Assembly: GCA_002077045.2 (NCBI GenBank)
Contig: KZ111140.1
Location: forward strand, 1,028,493-1,092,492
Direction of reading: 5' to 3'
Length of the DNA stretch: 64,000 nt
DNA from: Rachicladosporium sp. CCFEE 5018
Lineage: Eukaryota > Ascomycota > Dothideomycetes > Cladosporiales > Cladosporiaceae
Under the pieces are notes generated by a model. The model saw only the letters and a list, made by a program, of their open reading frames with translations, did not search any database and was not told the origin of the DNA. Position 1 is the stretch's first letter; every line of letters starts with the position of its first letter. The position numbers and the translations under genes are program-made. Shown in pieces: positions 10,705 to 21,437 of the stretch.

Positions 10705-12419
10705 ATGGCGGACACTACAGAATTCGTGCAGACTGAGGCGCCGGTGACCGTCAAGGTGAGGACTCTCGACTGCTTCATATTAAGCAAAGGCTAATCAATC
10801 GGACAGGCCTACCTCATGTGCGCCTTCGCCGCCTTCGCCGGCATACTCTTCGGCTATGATTCCGGCTACATTTCCTCAGTACTGGGCATGGCAAGGTTCA
10901 GAGAAGACTACGGCCACCCCGTATCCCTCAGCGACGTCCACGCAGTTCTCAAGGGCAATCCTCCACAGGCCTACGATTATGACACCTGGCAGAAGTCCCT
11001 CATCGTCTCCATCCTCTCGGCAGGCACCTTCTTCGGCGCCCTCATCTCCGGCTCCCTGGCTGACCGCTACGGCCGTCGCACGACCATCATCGCAGGCTGC
11101 GCGATCTTCATGGTCGGCGTGGTCGTGCAGTGCTCGACTACACACGTCGTCTCTCTGTCCATCGGTCGCCTTGTCGCTGGCTTCGGCGTCGGCTTCGTCA
11201 GCGCCATCAACATTCTGTACATGTCTGAAGTAGCGCCGCGCAGGTTCAGAGGTGCGATTGTGTCGTGCTACCAATTTGCCGTCACTATAGGCATCATGCT
11301 TGCCGCTTGCGTTACTTACGGCACCCAAAACAGGAACGACGAGGGCGCGTATAGGATACCGATCGCCGTCCAGTTGCTTTGGGCTGTCATTTTGGGCGCG
11401 GGATTGATTATGCTACCGCAATCGCCGCGGTACTTCGTCAAGAAGAATGACATGGACAAAGCTGCTAAGGCGCTTGCGCGTGTGCGTGGCCAGCCGGTTG
11501 AGAGTGATGCCATTCAAGACGAGCTCCTGGAGATCCAGGCGAATTACGAGTACGAGAAAGACATCGGCGAAGAGGGCTGGCGAGCCTGTTTCTCCGGCGG
11601 CTTCAAGCGCAACTCCAACCTCCGCAAAGTTTTCATCGGCACTGGCATCCAGCTCTTCCAGCAATGGACAGGCGTCAACTTCATCTTCTGTAAGCAGCGT
11701 CCTCCCAGCATTCCCCTCCCCACTCAGTATTAACAATCTCCCCAGACTACAACACAACCTTCTTCCAACAAGTCGGCCTCAAAAACCCCTTCCTGATCAG
11801 CATGATAACCACCGTCGTAAATGTCGTCAGCACGCCAATCTCCTTCTGGACGATCGAGAAGTTCGGCCGTCGGCCCCTTTTAATTTGGGGCGCAGTGGGA
11901 ATGACAGTCTGCGACTTCGTCATAGCCATTGTGGGAACCGCAGACGCACAGTCCACGGCCGCGAACTACGTGCTCATAGTCTTCGTCTGCTTGTTCGTCT
12001 TTTTCTTCGCTTCGACTTGGGGACCAGCGGGATGGGTGGTTATAGGCGAGATCTTCCAGCTGCCTATTCGATCGAAGGGCGTGGCGCTTAGTACGGCCAG
12101 TAATTGGTTCTGGAACTGCATTATTGCTTTTATCATTCCGTATATCGTCGACCCGGATTACGGCAACCTTGGAGCGAAAGTCTTCTTCGTCTGGGGCTCG
12201 ACTTGCCTGAGCTGCATCGCTTTCGCGTACTTCTTTGTCCCTGAGACGAAGGGTTTGACGCTTGAGCAGGTGGATAAGATGATGGAGGAGGTGCCTGCGA
12301 GGTTGTCAGGGTGCTGGAAGCCGAGGGAGCGGTTCGTGCAGAGCACGATGTTGAGGAAGAGTGAGTTGATTGAGCCGGCTAGTAATGTTAGTGGGGGGAT
12401 GGTCAAGAGCGTTGATTGA
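10705..12419 (+). CDS. MFS hexose transporter, sugar porter family (H1 copy)
   Basis: Three exons (10705-10755, 10807-11689, 11746-12419) separated by 51- and 56-bp GT-AG introns give 535 residues, the usual size of a 12-helix sugar:H+ symporter. Family motifs in order are ADRYGRRTTI in loop 2-3, GRLVAGFGVGFVSAINILYM with SEVAPRRFRG, QLFQQWTGVNFIFYYN in helix 7 (spanning the second intron), and PETKGLTLEQVDKMMEE after helix 12. These place it with fungal hexose transporters and glucose sensors of the HXT/RCO-3 type at the plasma membrane; the exact sugar is unknown. The loop 6-7 signature reads PQSPR where the family and the H2 copy have PESPR. It converges on Ste50. Confidence 0.93.
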
Positions 12420-12660
12420 GAGGGGACCGTAAGGGACCATGGAGTGGATCTCGTACTACGTGGTCACGGAATCGTGGCCAGAGGCGTTCAGGACTGGCGC
12501 TCTTCGGCAGCTTAGCTGGCTTGTAATGCTTAGTTGTTGTACGAATTCGCTAATGATGCTGCATCTCCATGGCCTCTTCACAATGTATGGTATCGCTGTG
12601 CGATAACCTGCTCAACTCAAGTCACCGACCCCTCGCACCCTGCCACCTTGCTTCCCTGAG

Positions 12661-13514
12661 CTACAACACACCCCCGGGCACGCCTTTCTCTCCCCCTCCC
12701 ACCCCACCACCCCCTCCACTCCCAGCAGCCCCACTCCACCCATCCATCGGGCTAGCATGCCTCCGTAGCATGAACATCGGCTTCCGTCCCTCCTTATCCA
12801 ACTGCTTGAACAACAACAATGGCTTCTCCTTCAACCCTAAACACCGCTCCTGATCCCCATGCACAATGTACAGCGCATACTGCCTCCAATCGTCGTGTAT
12901 ATTATACCGTTTGAGAGCCTGATCGAGTGTTTGTGAGCTAGTGGTCTTGGGGGACGTAGGCAACGAAATAGTTGCGGGGATGAAAGAAGGGGAGGTAGGG
13001 GAGCTGGGGGAGAAGGTGAGGGTTGGCGTTGGGGGGTGAAGTTGGCGCTTATGGGTGGTTTGCTGCATTGGGGAGTTGCTGGAGGGTTGACTTTGACTGA
13101 GGGGGACGGCCATCGCTGGGGTTGCGGTGGTCCGTAAGGAAAGTTTCGGCGGACGTACAACTGGGAGGACGACTTCGCAGGGGTCCTCGATGGAGACGCG
13201 GAAGGATTTGAAGATTTCGACTTGGGGGTTGTCGCTGGGAAGCACATGGGTGTCAGTATCTGTAAAGATAGCTATCCGGTTGCAATGGTTGGGAATCAAT
13301 TACCGGTCGCCCTTGTCTCTATCCCTCTCGCGCTCTCGCGCTGATCCGAGTGGTGCTTCGTCTTCTCGTGGGCTTGGTGTGGGCGCTTGTGCTCTTCTTC
13401 GGTCTTCTCGCCGTGCACTAGGCGGGTCAGCCACCACGGTACTAGCTTGACTCCAGCCACTAGCCGTGCTAAAGCCAGTGCCGCTTTCGTCTGCATGCTG
13501 GTACTGATGGTGTC
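12661..13514 (-). CDS. STE50: Ste50-type adaptor, 3' portion with RA domain (H1, cut by gap)
   Basis: Exon 3 (13234-12661, stop TAG) and the end of exon 2 (13514-13304) are joined across a 69-bp intron. The final ~100 residues form a Ras-association-like domain: DNPQVEIFKSFRVSIEDP, then a Ser/Pro-rich insert, then YNIHDDWRQYALYIVHGDQE and a Gly-rich tail. The gene continues upstream, but the scaffold is interrupted here by 100 N. Its missing 5' part is at 51450-52834, which overlaps this piece by 231 identical bases. Ste50 proteins link the MAPKKK Ste11 to Cdc42, Ras or the membrane in mating, filamentation and osmostress signalling. Confidence 0.85.
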
Positions 13515-13614
13515 NNNNNNNNNNNNNNNNNNNNNNNNNNNNNNNNNNNNNNNNNNNNNNNNNNNNNNNNNNNNNNNNNNNNNNNNNNNNNNNNNNNNNN
13601 NNNNNNNNNNNNNN
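13515..13614. other. Assembly gap of exactly 100 N
   Basis: A run of 100 undetermined bases, the conventional size for a gap of unknown length. The sequences on either side are unrelated: Ste50 exon 2 on the left, the interior of a CofD-like gene on the right. Confidence 0.99.
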
Positions 13615-15166
13615 CAAAACCAATGGCGTTCATCCAGACTTGAAGCCAACTCTCAATCGCTCGCGTGCCACGTCGCCATCGCGTAAGGGTGGCATTGTGG
13701 TCTTCTCCGGCGGCAGCGCAGCCAACAATCTTGTCGATGTCTTCGAAGAGCTACGAGCGGCGAACCAAACGACGCTCAGCTATGTAATCCCCATCAGCGA
13801 CAATGGCGGATCGTCGAGCGAGATCATTCGAGTGTTCGGCGGTCCTGGTGAGTGACAGCTCCACGACACAGATTCCGGCCAATGCACTACAGTACTTTCC
13901 TAACACATCGTGACAGGCATTGGCGACGTACGTTCTCGTCTGGTCCGTTTGATCCCCGATTCGAGCACCGAGACCGTAGCAATCAGGGCCTTCTTCAATC
14001 ACAGGCTGGCACGCGACTACACTACGGCTCGCGCTGAATGGCTGGACATTGTTGAAGCCACCTCGCCTTTATGGGACGGCGTCAGTCTGCCGAAGCAAGA
14101 GCTCATCCGCAGCTTCCTGAATGTCATGAATCTCGAAGTGGTCAAACGCCTGCGTCCAAGCAGTAGATTCGACTGGAGCGGCGCAAGCGTGGGGAATCTT
14201 TTTCTCACAGGGCAAGTAGCCTTTGATCAGTCTTGACTGATCCACTGCTGATCCAATCGCAGCGCCCGCCTCTTCACCGGTTCCTTCGAAGCAGCCGTCT
14301 ACCTTCTCTCCAGCACCTGCGGCGTGCCACCCTACGTCTCCGTCCTCCCAGTCCTGAACACCAACTTCGCCTGCCACATCGCCGCCGGTCTCACCAACGG
14401 CGACGTGATCACCGGCCAGAACAACATCTCGCACCCCTCGCACCCGACAGCAGCCGTGCCCGTACCTCTCGCCCGACCAGCTTCCAAGTCCGGCTACGCG
14501 ACGCCGCATCCAACCGAGGAAGAAGATAAGATCGAAGACGCCAACCCGCCTGGCTCGTTACCCGTGCTGAGGAAGCCGGCTCTAGCCTTTTCCAAGATGC
14601 TTGAAGCTGACCTTTTAGCCCGGATAGAGCGACTCTGGTACATCAATCCCTATGGTCAAGAGATCCGCATGCCCGCTAACCCTCGTGTGCTCTCCGCGCT
14701 CGACGAAGCGAGTACGGTGATTTACAGTATTGGCTCGCTGTTCACTTCGATCGTTCCATCGCTGGTATTACGAGGAGTTGGGCAAGCGCTCGCGGATCCG
14801 AAGATGAAGACCAAGATCTTGGTTCTGAATGGGACGCTGGATCGGGAGACAGGTCCGTCAAGCAATCCCTTCACTGCACTAGATTTTGTTGCTGCGATCG
14901 CGAGAGCTGGCGCAGAGAGTCGAGATCAAAAATTCCCGGAGCAGGAAGAGTACTGGCAGTACGTCACGCATGTGATTTACATGAACTCGCCTACGAGTCC
15001 AAAGGTCGACAGGACGGCTTTCGGGCAGCTTGGAATCGAGACGGTGAGAGTGTACGGACGACAGGCAGGGAGATACGACAGCAAGGCTCTGGGGCAGGTG
15101 CTCGATGCGATCGTGGGAAGACGAGAGGGACGAGGTCTAGGGAGACGGAACACCCTGGTCGGCTAG
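13615..15166 (+). CDS. CofD/YvcK-like protein, 5' end missing
   Basis: The visible part has three exons (13615-13847, 13917-14211, 14263-15166) and about 476 residues; the start lies in or beyond the gap. The opening GIVVFSGGSAANNL resembles the Gly-rich nucleotide or phosphate loop of the CofD/YvcK superfamily. It is followed by VIPISDNGGSSSEIIRVFGG, which parallels the D(D/N)GGSS motif of those proteins, and by the segment IGDVRSRLVRL. Bacterial CofD transfers 2-phospholactate in coenzyme F420 synthesis and YvcK controls cell-wall and carbon metabolism. Fungi are not known to make F420, so the role of fungal members is open. The second intron begins with GC. It ends 3 bp from the convergent hydrolase gene. 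Confidence 0.8.
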
Positions 15167-15169
15167 AAA

Positions 15170-16225
15170 CTACAGCGAGGAAGATTTCATGACTTGCGCC
15201 ACCCACCGCTTCACCTGTTCCACCACGAACTCCGGCTTACTCTCCGGGAAGTAATGGCCATGGCCCTCGCCCACTCCGACACACTCCAGCTCGCCTGTCG
15301 CCCAGTCTTTCCAGACTTTGGGCACGTCGTGCATCCTTGCTAAGCTCCCTTCGGAGTACAGCACCAGCAGGGGGACTTGCACTTTCCGCCCCGCCTTCTG
15401 ATCCTCAGTCTGCGCATCGCACTCCGGCATAGCGCCATTAGTGTAATCCGCACAGCTCCCATCTATCGCAGCTTTCGTGTCAAAAACAGCGCAGTAGTGC
15501 TCCCATGCGCCATCGGACTGCATACTCTCAACTCCCGTTGAGCTCTGCCCTTTACCGCGCTCCATGATAAGCCGACAGTACTTCGCCCCGCCCATGGATG
15601 TGATCATCTCAGGCGCATCTGGGCGTGCGAGGAAAGGCCAGTGGAAGTATGCTACGCTTGCTGCGGGGTTGGCGAAGGATTTCCATTGCTCGAGCGAGGG
15701 CACGATGTCCATGAAGATTGCGGCTTTGATGTTCTGAGTTAGTTCAGAAGCGGACGTCAGGAGGCGGTGGCCTATGCGAGCGCCGCGATCGTGAGAGCAC
15801 CAGATAATCGGCCGTGTGGAGCCGGATTTCAGGGTGGCGTGAAGAATGCGGAGCAGGAGGTGGCCGTGATCGCGCTTGTTCCAGGGACGGGAAGTGGTGG
15901 AGATGCCGTAGTTCGGCAGCTCGGGGACGAAGAGGGAGTAGCTGTCTTTCAGAGCCGGGACGACCTGTTGCATGTCAGGTTGTGGCGGTCATGTAGGGAG
16001 GAAGGAGCGTACGTGACGCCACCTGGGAGGTCTTAGTTTGGGGTACTAGTCGCGGGTGGGTCAAGGGACGAACATGTAGCTTGACTGAGGATAGCCGTGG
16101 ACCATGCATAAGATGATACCGTCGCCATGGTCGTGCGTGTAGCTCTCAATCCGAGTGTCGCTGTCGAGGATTGTGCTGTTGTGCTGGAGGAATGGGTGTA
16201 GGGACTTGAGGGTCACGTCTGCCAT
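15170..16225 (-). CDS. Alpha/beta hydrolase of the haloacetate dehalogenase / epoxide hydrolase type
   Basis: Exons are 16225-16074, a 10-bp micro-exon at 16022-16013 and 15964-15170, giving 318 residues. The micro-exon supplies W-R-H, which joins HGYPQSSYM to VVPALKDSYSLFVPELPNYG and rebuilds the conserved oxyanion and loop region. The nucleophile elbow reads SHDRGARIG, with Asp as nucleophile as in fluoroacetate dehalogenases and epoxide hydrolases. The catalytic His lies in GEGHGHYF near the C-terminus. It therefore probably opens epoxides or removes halide by an Asp-ester mechanism; the substrate is unknown. The first intron starts GTTCGT, a weak donor, but only this reading keeps the frame. 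No targeting signal is evident. Its stop is 3 bp from that of the CofD-like gene. Confidence 0.85.
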
Positions 16226-17080
16226 GCTGCCTTAGATTCGTTGACGAAAAGGATACCGCCCTCACGATGAAGGAACGAGTACTGTACGAGGGGACACAAT
16301 AATGGACACAACCTAGAAGACCAATACCAAGTCAACCTACCTTGACACCGTGTGCGTGGATCTGCGCGTAGCTCGCAACTGGTGCGGGGCATCGTAATAC
16401 AGTGGAGACGAAGAGTAAGCCGAGGGCTCTTTTACCACGGACATGCGCTGGCGACTCGATGGAAGACTCGGCGCCGTTGCTGCGCTGCAAGTGTGGCCAC
16501 TCGTCAACATCGAGGAGGAAGCCAGTAGTATGGGCTATCGCAACATGCAAGGCCGACCATGAAAGGCAGGCGCGATGCGCAGTGACGCCAGCAATACACT
16601 TCCGGCTGATCTGCGGGATGGCTTACTGTCGAAGTTAGTGGAGTGTCGGCAGGTTCTAGACCCGTAGGATGGCCTTGCCAATGACGCTGTCGAAAGGCAG
16701 CACAGCATGTTCGACGGCGAAGTGCAAGAAGAATTGAACGACAAGGCTGCGTGAGATTACGAGCAATAGAAGAGTGAGATAAGCCTCGTAAGCGAAGCAT
16801 TAGCGGGACCCTGTACCTCGGGAGCTTGGCCTCACGTATCGCTCGCTCAGCTTGGCAGACGCCAGCCAGACGACTCCGGTCGCACCCTTCATCATCGCAC
16901 CACCGCAACTCCACCACCTAAACGCACTCACACCCGCAGCGTAACAGCATTCGACCTCCTCATCGCCTCAAGCATCGCCGCGCGACTCCCGACCTTACGC
17001 CGTACTCTCCTCGCGCAATCCCTCAACCAAAGCCACGAATGCACCGCCCACCATAGTCCCGCCGCGCCATCGCGCAGACC
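16226..17080. promoter_or_regulatory. Divergent promoter region, hydrolase / palH
   Basis: This is 855 bp with no convincing gene; the frames inside lack ATG starts or family features. Two copies of the PacC-type hexamer GCCAAG lie on the minus strand at 16825-16830 and 16851-16856, about 230-260 bp upstream of palH. PacC is the transcription factor activated by the Pal pathway to which PalH belongs. The hexamer is short, so chance is possible. Confidence 0.45.
16825..16856 (-). promoter_or_regulatory. Pair of PacC-type GCCAAG sites upstream of palH
   Basis: CTTGGC occurs at 16825-16830 and 16851-16856 on the plus strand, reading GCCAAG on the minus strand, with 20 bp between them. The known PacC/Rim101 consensus is GCCARG. 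Their position in the palH promoter suggests feedback by the pathway's own output factor. A degenerate hexamer of this kind is expected about once or twice by chance in a region this size. Confidence 0.35.
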
Positions 17081-19429
17081 ATGGCCCCCTCCCCCGGCAA
17101 TATTGTCGCCCGCCAACTGTGGAATCTCCCGAGCACGCGCTCGACTTCCGCCTGGGCAGCGCAATGCACGCCCTTCACGCTGCCCTCGAATGGCGTCATC
17201 TCCATGGCCGATACGATCCTGACTCTCGCCGCGGACGCTGTCTTCCAGCCGGAATGCACGAGTGGCGCCTTGAGTAGCAAAGGCATAGACGAGCCGAGCT
17301 CTATTGCAGATTTGCAGGATCCGTTCTATGCGAGTACGACGCCACAGACCTATGTCATTGCGGCCGCAACGGTGATTGCGTGGATCTTGGTGTTCATGCT
17401 TATCATTACGCCGCGGACGAGTTTCTTCGGGACGCCGGTATTGCATTCTGGGCTTGGTGGCGGGAGAGGAATCATTGGAGGTGCGAATGGAGGTGGAGGG
17501 TCTCTGATTGGAGTCGGATCACGGCCATGGCTTCAGAAGGTGGCGGCGTTCACGGTGGCAGTGTCTCTTATAATTGCGACGGCGGATACATTCAAGGTCC
17601 TGGAGAGACAGTATCTCAATGGATACATGGATGCGACGCAGATGCGAGAGGAGGTCATGGGTTCTCTGGAGATTCGCATTACACGGGTTATATCGGACAT
17701 CTTTCTCTGGCTTGCGCAGGTGCAGACACTCATTCGGTTATTTCCACGACACAAGGAGAAAGTGCTGATTAAGTGGATTGGATTTGCGATGATTATATGC
17801 GACTCGATATTCTCATGTTTGAACTCATTCTTGGTCAACACCGCCACCCGGCCGAGGCATTTTGTGGACGCCATACCGGCATTGTCTTATCTATTCGAAC
17901 TGGCGCTGGGACTGCTGTATGCTGCTTGGGTGATGTATTACACTGCCACGAAGCGGCGATATGCGTTCTACCATTCAAAGATGAGGAGCATATCACTGAT
18001 AGCCGTACTGTCTCTGGTGGCCATACTAACACCAGTCGTCTTCTTCGTGACGGACGTCTCGAATGCTGACGTTGCTGGTTGGGGCAACTACTTCCGCTGG
18101 GTTGGGGCTGCGGCTGCGAGTGTCATAGTTTGGGAGTGGGTCGAACGAATAGAAGCACTCGAGCGAGACGAGAAGAAGGATGGCATTCTTGGGAGAGAGA
18201 TTTTCGACGGCGACGAGATGCTAGACGTCGATCCGACTGACGACGTCATGTTTGGCTCTGGCCGAAGAGGCATGGCACGTATGAGACGAGCGCGAGATGG
18301 GACTGGAGAAAGGCCTGCGGACCCTCCTGTGAGCGCGCTTGAGAAAGGACTTGCTGGATTTGCAAAGCGATTCCGCAAGCCGCAACAACCTGCGCCAAAG
18401 CACTTCCCTCTCGGGCGAGCTCATAGCCATATTACAGACTTGACCGAGAAGTCGGCACAACCTGTCAATAATAATGGTACCATCGCATTCGGACGACTGC
18501 CAAAGCCTGGCGATCAGCAAACGCATGCGAACGGCATACAGACAGGCATCATACCTCCGCCAGCTGTTGCCAGTCCCGTGAGTCGGACTGACACATCGAG
18601 CGCTGCCAGCACGGTCTATGTTGTGCGACACGTCAATGGTGCAGACATGCCGCAGCCCATCCGACGTCGCGTCAATGCGTCCGCCACGACACCAGGGCGA
18701 GCTGGAGATCCTGGGAAGGAATTTGTCGACACTGAAGACGACGCTCGCCCGAACCGCGACCGCCAAATAGGCCGCTGGCATACCGTACCCAATCCCTTCA
18801 AGCGGAAGCGCGCCTCACCTCCCGCAGAAGTCCAGAAGGCTCGCGCAGCCGCTGTAGCGAACGGCACGCGTGCTCTCACCCCGACACTTAACTTCTCGAA
18901 GTGGGATGTCAAGAACCGCCTGGGCGCATTGGCGGCCGAGACCGGTGAACGCTTCCGGGATCGCACTACGCAACGTCCACCAGCAGGTGATCTGCCAGTG
19001 ACCGTCATCCCTGCGCAATCGCGAGGCAGTGGGAGGACTTGGAGTCCTGACCTCCCTCGCCAGTCGGCTGTGCAACGAGGCACAGCTCCGACTGCTACAG
19101 ATAGCACCGAACACAGCCCGGGAGATCTGAGCAATGCAACGACTCTCACGAACAGCACTAACATCCCTCCCTCGGTGTCCGCCAGCGCTCCCGCAGCTGC
19201 ACCTCCGCCTACACGCACGTCCACCGTCTCTCCCCTCGGCGCAGGTGACACGTCACTACGCTCGAGCGTCACGCCTACATTCCGGCCGAATGTCCTTGAT
19301 CGGAGAAGCACAGCAGAGCGGAGGAGTCCTCAGCAGCCGCCGCCGAGAGCTGATGACATCAGTCCTGTTGCAGGGTCGACCGCGACGGTCGTCGTGCCCG
19401 CGCCTCGGCGATCACCATTGAGGATGTGA
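17081..19429 (+). CDS. palH: pH-response sensor PalH/Rim21
   Basis: An intronless gene of 782 residues. The first ~85 residues form an extracellular lead containing Cys residues. About seven hydrophobic helices follow between residues ~88 and ~360, for example YVIAAATVIAWILVFMLIIT, VAAFTVAVSLIIATAD, FAMIICDSIFSCLNSFLV, YLFELALGLLYAAWVMYY and ISLIAVLSLVAILTPVVFFV, with WGNYFRWVGAAAASVIVWEW as the last. The remaining ~400 residues are a long, Pro/Ser/Arg-rich cytosolic tail, as in PalH. PalH senses alkaline ambient pH at the plasma membrane, recruits the arrestin PalF and ESCRT components, and leads to proteolytic activation of PacC. The ATG at 17081 is the first in frame. The gene occurs once in this window because the H1 partner would lie to the left. 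Confidence 0.88.
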   Translation: MAPSPGNIVARQLWNLPSTRSTSAWAAQCTPFTLPSNGVISMADTILTLAADAVFQPECTSGALSSKGIDEPSSIADLQDPFYASTTPQTYVIAAATVIAWILVFMLIITPRTSFFGTPVLHSGLGGGRGIIGGANGGGGSLIGVGSRPWLQKVAAFTVAVSLIIATADTFKVLERQYLNGYMDATQMREEVMGSLEIRITRVISDIFLWLAQVQTLIRLFPRHKEKVLIKWIGFAMIICDSIFSCLNSFLVNTATRPRHFVDAIPALSYLFELALGLLYAAWVMYYTATKRRYAFYHSKMRSISLIAVLSLVAILTPVVFFVTDVSNADVAGWGNYFRWVGAAAASVIVWEWVERIEALERDEKKDGILGREIFDGDEMLDVDPTDDVMFGSGRRGMARMRRARDGTGERPADPPVSALEKGLAGFAKRFRKPQQPAPKHFPLGRAHSHITDLTEKSAQPVNNNGTIAFGRLPKPGDQQTHANGIQTGIIPPPAVASPVSRTDTSSAASTVYVVRHVNGADMPQPIRRRVNASATTPGRAGDPGKEFVDTEDDARPNRDRQIGRWHTVPNPFKRKRASPPAEVQKARAAAVANGTRALTPTLNFSKWDVKNRLGALAAETGERFRDRTTQRPPAGDLPVTVIPAQSRGSGRTWSPDLPRQSAVQRGTAPTATDSTEHSPGDLSNATTLTNSTNIPPSVSASAPAAAPPPTRTSTVSPLGAGDTSLRSSVTPTFRPNVLDRRSTAERRSPQQPPPRADDISPVAGSTATVVVPAPRRSPLRM

Positions 19430-19887
19430 GAGATGTATAGAAGGGGAGGATGATTGACTTGGGATTTAGCGATGGCGTTGGAGGCACACGAACATACTTG
19501 TATCGTGACGAGGTGGAATTTCGAGACTTGGGCTGAATGTAGACATGTTATAAAAGCTCTGATTTTATCTGCCTCTCTGCACCCTCCCAAGGCACAGATG
19601 ATGTAGCCGTGCTGTCCAAGCGTTCCATGACATCTGATCTTACCTTCGGTTCGCGAAGTACCGCACGTGGCTAGCGCGATCTGTGCTATCGAGAGTGACG
19701 ACATCCACAATCAGCTCGCGTACGCGAAATCAAATGCAAAGCGGCATGCACCGCAGAGCCGTCCATCAGTGAGCGGAGAGCTCTCAGCCCAATAGAAACG
19801 GTAAGTCATCTTTCAGTCCGTTTCTATACCAATTTCCGTGCGGAACTATAAGCGCAGGTCATTCAACACACAACCTCTTCCCCCATC
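19430..19887. other. Intergenic, palH 3' end to MFS transporter promoter
   Basis: 458 bp with no coding frame. Just before the MFS start is a stretch containing two copies of CCGTTTCTAT / CGTTTCTATA-like sequence. No known element is recognised. Confidence 0.5.
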
Positions 19888-21437
19888 ATGGCCGACCAAG
19901 GCCACCGCGACAGCAGCACAAATGATGAGCGCGAACCCCTCCTCCACCGTAACAGCCTAGTTGACGGCGGCGAAGGCGGCGACAGCAGGCAACTCCTCAC
20001 TTTCAACAGCGAAGACTCCGCCAACCCGCGCCAATGGCCGCGCCGCAAAAAGCTCCTAAACGTCGCGGTCATAGCAGCCATGTCCGTCCTCTCCCCCCTC
20101 GCCTCCTCAATGTTCACCCCCGGCATCGACCAAATCGCCGACTCCCTCTCCACCACGCCCGAAACCGTCATCGGCTGCACGACCGGCTTCGTGATCATGC
20201 TTGGTCTAGGACCTATCTTCTTGGCGCCGCTGAGCGAGACGTTCGGCAGGAGGAAGTTGTATTTGGTGTGCTTTACGGTGTTTGCGCTGCTGCAGATTCC
20301 TAGCGCGCTGGCGCCGAATATCGAGACGTTAATTGCTATGAGGACGCTGAGTGGGTTTTTTGGCAGCGTGGGAATTGCGAATGGAGGGGGGACGATTAGT
20401 GATATGTTTGAGCCTTCTTCGAGGGCGGGGATTTTTGGGTGGTATCTGTTGGGGCCGCTGTTGGGGCCGACATTGGTAAGTAAAGTGCTGGATAAATGTC
20501 GCGAGTGAGAAGGGCAATGATGCTGATAAGACTACAGGGACCTCTCTTCGGCGGGATCATCGTACAGCGGCTAGGCTGGCGGTGGATCTTCTGGACGTTG
20601 ACCATAGTATGCTTCGTCAACACGGCCGCCGGCTTCGTCTTCCTGCGCGAGACCTACGCCCCAGTGATCCTCGAAATGCGCAGAGATCGCCTACAGGAAG
20701 AGCAGCCTTCGCCAAAGAGATACCGCGTAAAAGGCGAGGACGAGAGTCCACTAAAGAGCCGCGTGATCCGATCCCTCACACGGCCTATGCGAATCCTCGC
20801 ACAGCCTATCGTGCTCACGATGAGCGCATACCAAGCCCTCCTCTTCGGCACAACCTACAGCATCTATACAAACATGCAGCCCATCTACCAAGGCGAATAT
20901 GGTTTCAACACGGAGCAAGTCGGCCTGCTCTACCTCGGGCCTGGCGTGGGCTTCCTCTTCGCTATCTGGTTCCTCGTTCCCCGCATCGACACAGTCTACA
21001 ACAGACTGACGAAACAGAATGACGGCAAGAGTAAGCCGGAGTACCGCCTCCCACTCGCCAATATCGGCGCAGTCTTCATCCCCATCAGCTTATTCTGGTT
21101 CGCATGGACAGTGCAGCTACATACTCACTGGACGGCTTCCATCGCATCGACGTTCTTCTACGGGATTGGCCAGGTGATGATCATGAATACTTGCCAGAAC
21201 TACTATATTGATAGCTTCGAGAAGTACGCTGCAAGCGCTATCGCCGCGGGAGCGGTATTCAGGAGCATACTCGGCGGTGTGGTACCGCTATTCGCGCCGG
21301 CACTGTTCGATAAGCTCGGGTACGGCTGGGGGATTAGCCTGTTTGCTTTCCTGTCACTGGCGATATCGCCGGCGCCGTTGGTGTTCTTCTACTATGGGCA
21401 GAGGATTAGGGAGAGATTTGCGATCGATCTGAGCTAG
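19888..21437 (+). CDS. MFS drug:H+ antiporter, DHA1-like (H2, complete)
   Basis: Two exons (19888-20475, 20538-21437) flank a 62-bp phase-0 intron and give 495 residues with about 12 hydrophobic segments. Loop 2-3 carries the MFS motif A form LSETFGRRKLY. Motif C, the antiporter signature, is GPLLGPTLGPLFGG in helix 5 and is assembled across the intron. The N-terminus is cytosolic and polar with an acidic dileucine-like EREPLL. These features fit the 12-helix DHA1 family (FLR1/TPO-type), which exports drugs, toxins or polyamines at the plasma membrane; the substrate is not predictable. Only the last 25 codons of the H1 copy are present, at 1-77. Confidence 0.9.

Noticed and set aside
13296..13649. 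Open frames running through the N gaps
   Set aside because: They are read across 100 undetermined bases and join unrelated contigs.
16504..16917. A 137-codon minus-strand frame upstream of palH
   Set aside because: It has no ATG start and no family features, and it overlaps the expected promoter region.
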